DNA from: Cyclobacteriaceae bacterium | Lineage (GTDB): Bacteria; Bacteroidota; Bacteroidia; Cytophagales; Cyclobacteriaceae | Direction: 5' to 3' | DNA length: 64,000 bases | Assembly (NCBI GenBank): GCA_019638255.1 | Contig: JAHBUD010000003.1 | Coordinates: forward strand, 181,047-245,046 | Program-made: the position numbers and the translations under genes | Notes under the pieces: model-generated | The model's database searches: none | What the model was told of the DNA's origin: nothing | Seen by the model: only the letters and a program-made list of their open reading frames with translations | In this document: piece by piece, positions 59,556-64,000 of the stretch | How positions within the stretch are numbered: the first letter of the stretch is position 1 | How the letters are laid out: each line of letters opens with the position of its first letter

Positions 59556-61778
59556 ATGGTAATTGACGTAGAGCAGGAGAAGAAGGAAATTATTGGTCGG
59601 TACAGAAAGCTGCTTAGGAAAGCCAAGCCGGTACTTAAAGAAGGCGATGCCAGGCTTATTAAAAGGGCTTTTACAATATCGGTTGAGGCGCATAAGGATA
59701 TGCGTAGAAAGTCGGGTGAACCGTATATTTTTCATCCGCTTGCCGTGGCGCAAATCTGCGTGGAGGAAATTGGGCTTGGAACTACTTCAATTATATCTGC
59801 CCTGTTGCATGATGTTGTAGAGGATACCGACATTGAGCTGACAGACATCGAACGGATGTTTGGAAAGAAGGTGACCCAGATAATTGATGGCCTCACCAAA
59901 GTATCCGGTGTATTCGAGTTCGGAACCTCGCAACAAGCTGAGAATTTCAGAAAAATGTTGTTCACCCTGGCCGATGATGTGCGGGTGATTCTGATTAAGC
60001 TGGCCGACCGGTTGCATAACATGCGTACCCTCGACAGCATGCCACGCAACAAACAGCTTAAAATTGCATCTGAAACAATCTACCTCTATGCTCCATTGGC
60101 GCACCGCCTTGGGCTTAATGCTATAAAAAGTGAGTTGGAAGATTTGTACTTGCGGTTCACTGATCGGCCAGTTTATGAGTCAATTGCGCAAAATATTGAC
60201 GACACCAGGGCTTCCCGGAACAAGTTCATAAAAACTTTTACACAGCCAATCAAGGAGGAGTTAGACAAGCACAAAATCAAGTATGAAATCAAGGGGAGAC
60301 CCAAATCGATTTATTCTATTTGGAATAAAATGCGGAAGCAGAACATTCCTTTTGAAGAGGTATACGATCTTTTTGCCATACGGGTGATCATCGATGTTCC
60401 GGTGGAAAATGAAAAAGCCGTATGCTGGCAGGTGTACTCCATCGTAACTGATTTTTATACCCCTAATCCCGATCGGTTAAGGGATTGGATCAGCACACCA
60501 AAGGCGAACGGGTATGAATCGCTACATACCACAGTTATGGCCAAAAATGGTCAATGGGTTGAGGTACAAATCCGAACACAACGAATGGATGAAATTGCCG
60601 AAAAGGGCTACGCAGCACATTGGAAGTATAAAGAAACGGCTTCTGCCCACGAATCAAATCTTGAAAAATGGCTCTTGAAGGTTAGGGATTCGCTGGCCCA
60701 GAACGATCACTCCGCACTTGATTTTGTAAACGATTTTCGGGGCAACCTTTTTAGTGAAGAAGTTTTTGTTTTTACTCCAAAAGGCGAGTTAAAAACATTG
60801 CCGTATGGAGCTACCGCCCTCGACTTTGCCTTTGAAATTCACACCCAGGTGGGCTCGAAATGCATTGGTGCCAAGGTTAATAATAAGCTTGTGCCGATCA
60901 ACTATATCCTGAAGAATGGTGATCAGATTGAAATCCTCACCTCGCAAAAGCAAAAACCCCACGAAGACTGGCTTCGGTTTGCCATAACCTCGAAAGCAAA
61001 AAGCCGCATTAAAGATGTACTGAAAGAGGATAAGAAAAAGGTGGCGGAGGATGGTAAAGAAATTGTGCTGCGCAAGTTAAAGCAAATGAAGGTTGAATCA
61101 TCGCAGATTGTGTTGGAACAATTGCGTGAATTCTTTAATGCGCCCTCACATTTTGATTTGTACTATCGGATTGGTAAAGGAATAATACCTGCATCGGACA
61201 TCAAACGATTTAAAGACTTCAAGCCGAAATCGCCACTGAAAAACAGGCCAAATGTTAGGGTGCCGGATGCCCAAGCCATTGAACAGGAAATTACAAAATC
61301 GAAGGGACGATATGAGGATATCCTGTTGATCGGAGAGGATATGGATATAGTGGATTACAAATTAGCCAAATGCTGTACCCCAATTCCGGGCGATGATGTA
61401 TTTGGGTTTGTTACCGTTAGTGAAGGGATTAAAATTCACCGTACATCTTGTCCGAATGCAGCCGAACTGTTGGCCAACCATGGAAATAGAGTAGTGAAGG
61501 CCAAGTGGACATCACAGCATGAGGTTGCATTCTTAACCGGGTTGAAAATCAGGGGGACCGATCGGGTGGGGCTTATCAACGATGTTTCCAAGATTATATC
61601 GGAGGAGTTAAAGGTGAACATGAGCTCAATGTCATTCTATACGGATTCCGGAATTTTTGAAGGCGAGATAATGCTTTATGTTCACGACACCCGTCATCTG
61701 GAGCAACTGATCAACAAATTGAACAAGGTTGAAGGCGTTGTAAAAGTCAGTCGATTTGATTCCAAGCTGGTTGAATAA
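59556..61778 (+). CDS. Bifunctional (p)ppGpp synthetase/hydrolase, RelA/SpoT family
   Basis: A 740-residue Rel-type protein controlling the stringent response. HD hydrolase domain: YIFHPLAVAQICVEEIG near residue 57 and ALLHDVVEDTDIELTD near residue 82, with the HD pair kept. Synthetase: GRPKSIYSIWNKM near residue 245, YDLFAIRVI near residue 267 and GYESLHTTVM near residue 325. TGS domain around residues 405-465 (VFVFTPKGELKTLPYGATALDFAF), then ACT at about 665-738. All motifs for both activities look intact. An SpoT/Rel bifunctional enzyme is therefore likely. Confidence 0.95.
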   Translation: MVIDVEQEKKEIIGRYRKLLRKAKPVLKEGDARLIKRAFTISVEAHKDMRRKSGEPYIFHPLAVAQICVEEIGLGTTSIISALLHDVVEDTDIELTDIERMFGKKVTQIIDGLTKVSGVFEFGTSQQAENFRKMLFTLADDVRVILIKLADRLHNMRTLDSMPRNKQLKIASETIYLYAPLAHRLGLNAIKSELEDLYLRFTDRPVYESIAQNIDDTRASRNKFIKTFTQPIKEELDKHKIKYEIKGRPKSIYSIWNKMRKQNIPFEEVYDLFAIRVIIDVPVENEKAVCWQVYSIVTDFYTPNPDRLRDWISTPKANGYESLHTTVMAKNGQWVEVQIRTQRMDEIAEKGYAAHWKYKETASAHESNLEKWLLKVRDSLAQNDHSALDFVNDFRGNLFSEEVFVFTPKGELKTLPYGATALDFAFEIHTQVGSKCIGAKVNNKLVPINYILKNGDQIEILTSQKQKPHEDWLRFAITSKAKSRIKDVLKEDKKKVAEDGKEIVLRKLKQMKVESSQIVLEQLREFFNAPSHFDLYYRIGKGIIPASDIKRFKDFKPKSPLKNRPNVRVPDAQAIEQEITKSKGRYEDILLIGEDMDIVDYKLAKCCTPIPGDDVFGFVTVSEGIKIHRTSCPNAAELLANHGNRVVKAKWTSQHEVAFLTGLKIRGTDRVGLINDVSKIISEELKVNMSSMSFYTDSGIFEGEIMLYVHDTRHLEQLINKLNKVEGVVKVSRFDSKLVE

Positions 61779-61795
61779 TGAAATTTTCCGGCTTA

Positions 61796-61826
61796 TTTGA
61801 ATGCGGTATACGTGTTCTTATCTTTG
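61796..61826 (+). promoter_or_regulatory. Promoter of the Fur family gene
   Basis: TTTG (61796-61799), 19-bp spacer, TATCTTTG (61819-61826), both elements exact matches to the Bacteroidota consensus. The promoter decides the start codon: an in-frame ATG at 61801 lies inside it, so the real start is the ATG at 61837. Confidence 0.75.
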
Positions 61827-61836
61827 TCCACAATCC

Positions 61837-62313
61837 ATGATAACGGCACAGACCAACACATACGAAGAGGTAAAGAAGATATTTTCTGCCTACCTGGAGA
61901 AAAAATCTTTGCGCAAAACACCTGAGCGGTATGCCATTCTGGAAGAGATTTATTCAAGAACGGGGCATTTCGATGTGGAATCGCTGTACATCAGCATGAA
62001 GAACAATAGCTATAGGGTGAGTCGTGCAACGGTATATAATACGTTGGACCTTCTGGTGGAGTGTGACTTGGTGAGTAAGCATCAATTTGGTAAAAATCTT
62101 GCCCAGTATGAAAAGTCGTACGGCTATAAGCAGCACGATCACTTGATATGTACAGATTGCCATAAAGTAATTGAGTTTTGTGATCCGCGCATTCAGAATA
62201 TTCAGAATACGGTAGAGGAGATTCTTCATTTTAATGTGATGCATCACTCGCTGATTCTTTATGCATCATGTACAAAACCTGATTGCGAGAATAAAAAAAA
62301 TCAAAACACTTAA
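61837..62313 (+). CDS. Fur family metal-dependent transcriptional repressor
   Basis: A 158-residue Fur/PerR-type regulator. Winged helix: KKSLRKTPERYAILEEIYSRTGHFDVESLY and SRATVYNTLDLLVECDLV near residues 25-75. The metal-binding dimerisation domain has QHDHLICTDCHKVIEFCD near residue 105 (His cluster and CxxC) and HHSLILYASCTKPDCEN near the end (second CxxxxC, structural zinc). It could be Fur, Zur or PerR; the sequence does not decide it. The STAS gene starts 13 bp after its stop. Confidence 0.93.
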   Translation: MITAQTNTYEEVKKIFSAYLEKKSLRKTPERYAILEEIYSRTGHFDVESLYISMKNNSYRVSRATVYNTLDLLVECDLVSKHQFGKNLAQYEKSYGYKQHDHLICTDCHKVIEFCDPRIQNIQNTVEEILHFNVMHHSLILYASCTKPDCENKKNQNT

Positions 62314-62326
62314 TTCAGGCCAGGAT

Positions 62327-62656
62327 ATGAAATACACTAGTGAAATTAAGAATGATGCACTCGTGCTTCGTCTTTCAGGAGATTTGATTGGGGAGAGTGA
62401 CGGCACAAATATTTTACAGGTAGCCTCAGATGCCATTGAGCAGGGCATTCGAAACTGCATTATTGATATTTCCGAACTTCGATATATTAACAGCAGCGGT
62501 ATTGGTGTGTTGATAACGATTCTTACAAAGTTTAGAAATAAAGGAGGCGAGGTTTACCTGCTTAACCCCTCCGAAAGTGTAAAGAAGCTTCTGGTTATAA
62601 CAAAATTGAATTCCATTTTCCAGGTTGTTAAATCGGAAAGTGAAGTGTTAAAATAA
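62327..62656 (+). CDS. STAS domain protein (anti-sigma factor antagonist-like)
   Basis: A 109-residue STAS-domain protein of SpoIIAA/RsbV type. The phosphorylatable Ser is in CIIDISELRYINSSGIGVLI near residue 50, followed by VYLLNPSESVKKLLVITKLNSIFQV. Such antagonists sequester an anti-sigma kinase when unphosphorylated. I use the ATG at 62327; a longer reading from 62261 would overlap the Fur gene. No serine kinase (RsbW-type) is adjacent. It is followed 20 bp later by purA. Confidence 0.88.
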   Translation: MKYTSEIKNDALVLRLSGDLIGESDGTNILQVASDAIEQGIRNCIIDISELRYINSSGIGVLITILTKFRNKGGEVYLLNPSESVKKLLVITKLNSIFQVVKSESEVLK

Positions 62657-62676
62657 TTTTAGATTCGAAAGTTTTC

Positions 62677-63960
62677 ATGGCAAAAGTTGATGTTTTATTA
62701 GGTCTTCAGTGGGGAGACGAGGGTAAAGGAAAAATTGTTGATGTTTTGGCACCTAAGTACGATGTGGTAGCCCGGTTTCAAGGAGGCCCAAATGCAGGCC
62801 ATACCCTTGAGTTCGATGGTATAAAGCATGTTCTCCATCAAATACCCTCTGGCATTTTCAGAGAAAGAACAAAAAACATTATCGGTAACGGAGTGGTACT
62901 CGATCCTGTAATTTTTAAAGCTGAAATAGAATCCCTTAAAAAATTCAACCTTAATGTTGTTGAGAATCTTTTCATTTCAAAAAAGGCATCACTGATTATC
63001 CCTACTCATCGATTGTTAGATCAGGCTTATGAAGCAGCAAAGGGCGAAAGTAAAATTGGTTCTACGTTAAAAGGCATAGGTCCTACCTATCAGGATAAGA
63101 TCGGAAGGCAGGGATTACGGGTAGGCGATGTTTTATCGGATAAGTTCAACGATAAGTTTAAGCGTCTTTCTGAGATTCATTTCGGTATACTTCAAAACCT
63201 TGGATTTGAATTTAAATGGTCTGAATTGGAAGCACAGTTTTTGGATGCCATTAATTTTTTGAAGCAATTTAAGCTGGTTGAAAGTGAATACCTGATCAAC
63301 CACGAGCTTCAGCAAGGCTCCACAATTTTAGCAGAAGGTGCACAAGGTTCATTGTTGGATATTGATTTCGGCAGTTATCCATTTGTAACAAGTTCAAACA
63401 CCGTTACTGCAGGGGCATGCACTGGTCTAGGTATAGCTCCAAGACATATTGGAGAAGTATATGGCATTTTTAAAGCCTACAGTACGCGAGTGGGTGGCGG
63501 TCCTTTCCCTACCGAACTACTCAATGAAGATGGCGAACTGATGAGAAAACAGGGAAATGAATTTGGGTCAACAACAGGCCGCCCAAGGCGATGTGGATGG
63601 ATTGATATCCCTTCCTTAAAATATTCCATCATGATAAACGGTGTAACCAGATTATTGATGATGAAGGTTGATGTGCTCAGTGTATTCCCGAAAATAAAAG
63701 TTTGTACAAAGTATCAGTTAAAGGATGGCACAGTTACCACCGCGCTGCCGTATGAATTGGTAAATGAAAAAATCACCCCGATTTATGAGGAATTTAAAGG
63801 ATGGCAGACTTCAGTTACCGGTAATTCATTAACTGATCTGCCAGTTGAACTAATCCAGTATGTAGAATTTTTGGAAAGGGAGCTTGAAGTGCCGATTACA
63901 TTAATCTCCACCGGGCCAGATCGTCTGCAAACGATTTTTCGTCCACTTTCTGCAGTCTAA
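62677..63960 (+). CDS. purA: Adenylosuccinate synthetase
   Basis: A 427-residue PurA, which joins IMP and aspartate with GTP to make adenylosuccinate. N-terminal GTP-binding signature: GLQWGDEGKGKIVD near residue 9; PNAGHT near residue 38; GIGPTYQDKIGRQGLR near residue 130 and the GTP-specific QGSLLDIDFGSYPFVTSSN near residue 225 with GGGPFPTEL near residue 275. Full length, ending 40 bp before the right edge. A TAGATTCG -7-like element precedes it at 62660-62667. Confidence 0.97.
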   Translation: MAKVDVLLGLQWGDEGKGKIVDVLAPKYDVVARFQGGPNAGHTLEFDGIKHVLHQIPSGIFRERTKNIIGNGVVLDPVIFKAEIESLKKFNLNVVENLFISKKASLIIPTHRLLDQAYEAAKGESKIGSTLKGIGPTYQDKIGRQGLRVGDVLSDKFNDKFKRLSEIHFGILQNLGFEFKWSELEAQFLDAINFLKQFKLVESEYLINHELQQGSTILAEGAQGSLLDIDFGSYPFVTSSNTVTAGACTGLGIAPRHIGEVYGIFKAYSTRVGGGPFPTELLNEDGELMRKQGNEFGSTTGRPRRCGWIDIPSLKYSIMINGVTRLLMMKVDVLSVFPKIKVCTKYQLKDGTVTTALPYELVNEKITPIYEEFKGWQTSVTGNSLTDLPVELIQYVEFLERELEVPITLISTGPDRLQTIFRPLSAV

Positions 63961-64000
63961 AAATTTTTCGTCCAATCTTGCATTTTCATTTGTCGAATAA

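Noticed and set aside
61801..61836. Upstream in-frame ATG for the Fur family gene
   Set aside because: It lies inside an exact TTTG-N19-TATCTTTG promoter and adds residues foreign to the family, so the ATG at 61837 is used.
1..64000. Insertion sequences, prophage, integrative elements
   Set aside because: No transposase, integrase, phage structural gene or long terminal inverted repeat was seen; both tRNAs lack flanking duplications or integrase genes.

Overview
This window is a chromosome segment from a member of the Bacteroidota, most likely order Cytophagales. The signs are a SusC/SusD pair, a type IX secretion sorting domain, TAnnTTTG-type -7 promoter elements, few Shine-Dalgarno sites, a PD40/OmpA envelope protein, and Bacteroidota-style versions of tig-clpP-clpX, lepA-folD-queE-pabB-pabC and relA/spoT. 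Gene density is high. No gap between genes exceeds about 230 bp, and I see no insertion sequence, prophage, CRISPR array, rRNA or replication origin. Two tRNAs are present: Arg-CCT and Leu-TAG.

Layout. 0.2-8.7 kb: a SET-domain protein, then a leftward block holding a membrane TPR protein, gatC-plsC, an M24 peptidase, a thioesterase, and a MATE pump coupled to a NUDIX hydrolase. 8.8-10.2 kb: rnhB and a TANGO2/NRDE gene. 10.2-16.4 kb: one giant secreted repeat protein with a C-terminal sorting domain. 16.6-24.4 kb: alpha/beta hydrolase, LolD/MacB-type ATPase, cobalamin adenosyltransferase, ilvE, an RlmL-like methyltransferase, a thioesterase whose start looks broken, and small membrane proteins. 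24.4-30.3 kb: tRNA-Arg, an S1/P1 nuclease, then a tight five-gene operon (DUF155, C39-type thiol peptidase, RimK-like ATP-grasp ligase, GCS2 ligase, N-formylglutamate amidohydrolase-like enzyme). 30.3-33.0 kb: a small secreted protein, a membrane LytTR regulator with paired direct repeats on both sides, and an ECF sigma factor with its membrane partner. 33.1-38.0 kb: a three-HhH protein overlapping a large SF1 helicase. 38.0-42.2 kb: ammonium transporter, secreted amidohydrolase, Xre/RES toxin-antitoxin. 42.3-49.1 kb: lepA, a folate/queuosine operon and a PorE-like OmpA protein. 49.2-54.1 kb: susC/susD. 54.2-64 kb: queD, lpxB, clpX/clpP/tig, tRNA-Leu, relA/spoT, fur family, STAS and purA.

The best candidate for an undescribed system is the 25.3-30.3 kb operon. 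It combines two different ATP-dependent amide-bond ligases with a thiol peptidase and an amidohydrolase under one promoter, which suggests synthesis and trimming of an unknown peptide or amino-acid conjugate. Other strong leads are the LytTR direct-repeat pairs, the HhH-helicase couple with a possible degenerate nuclease tail, the giant adhesin-like array with a period of about 493 bp, and the Xre/RES module with a direct-repeat operator candidate.
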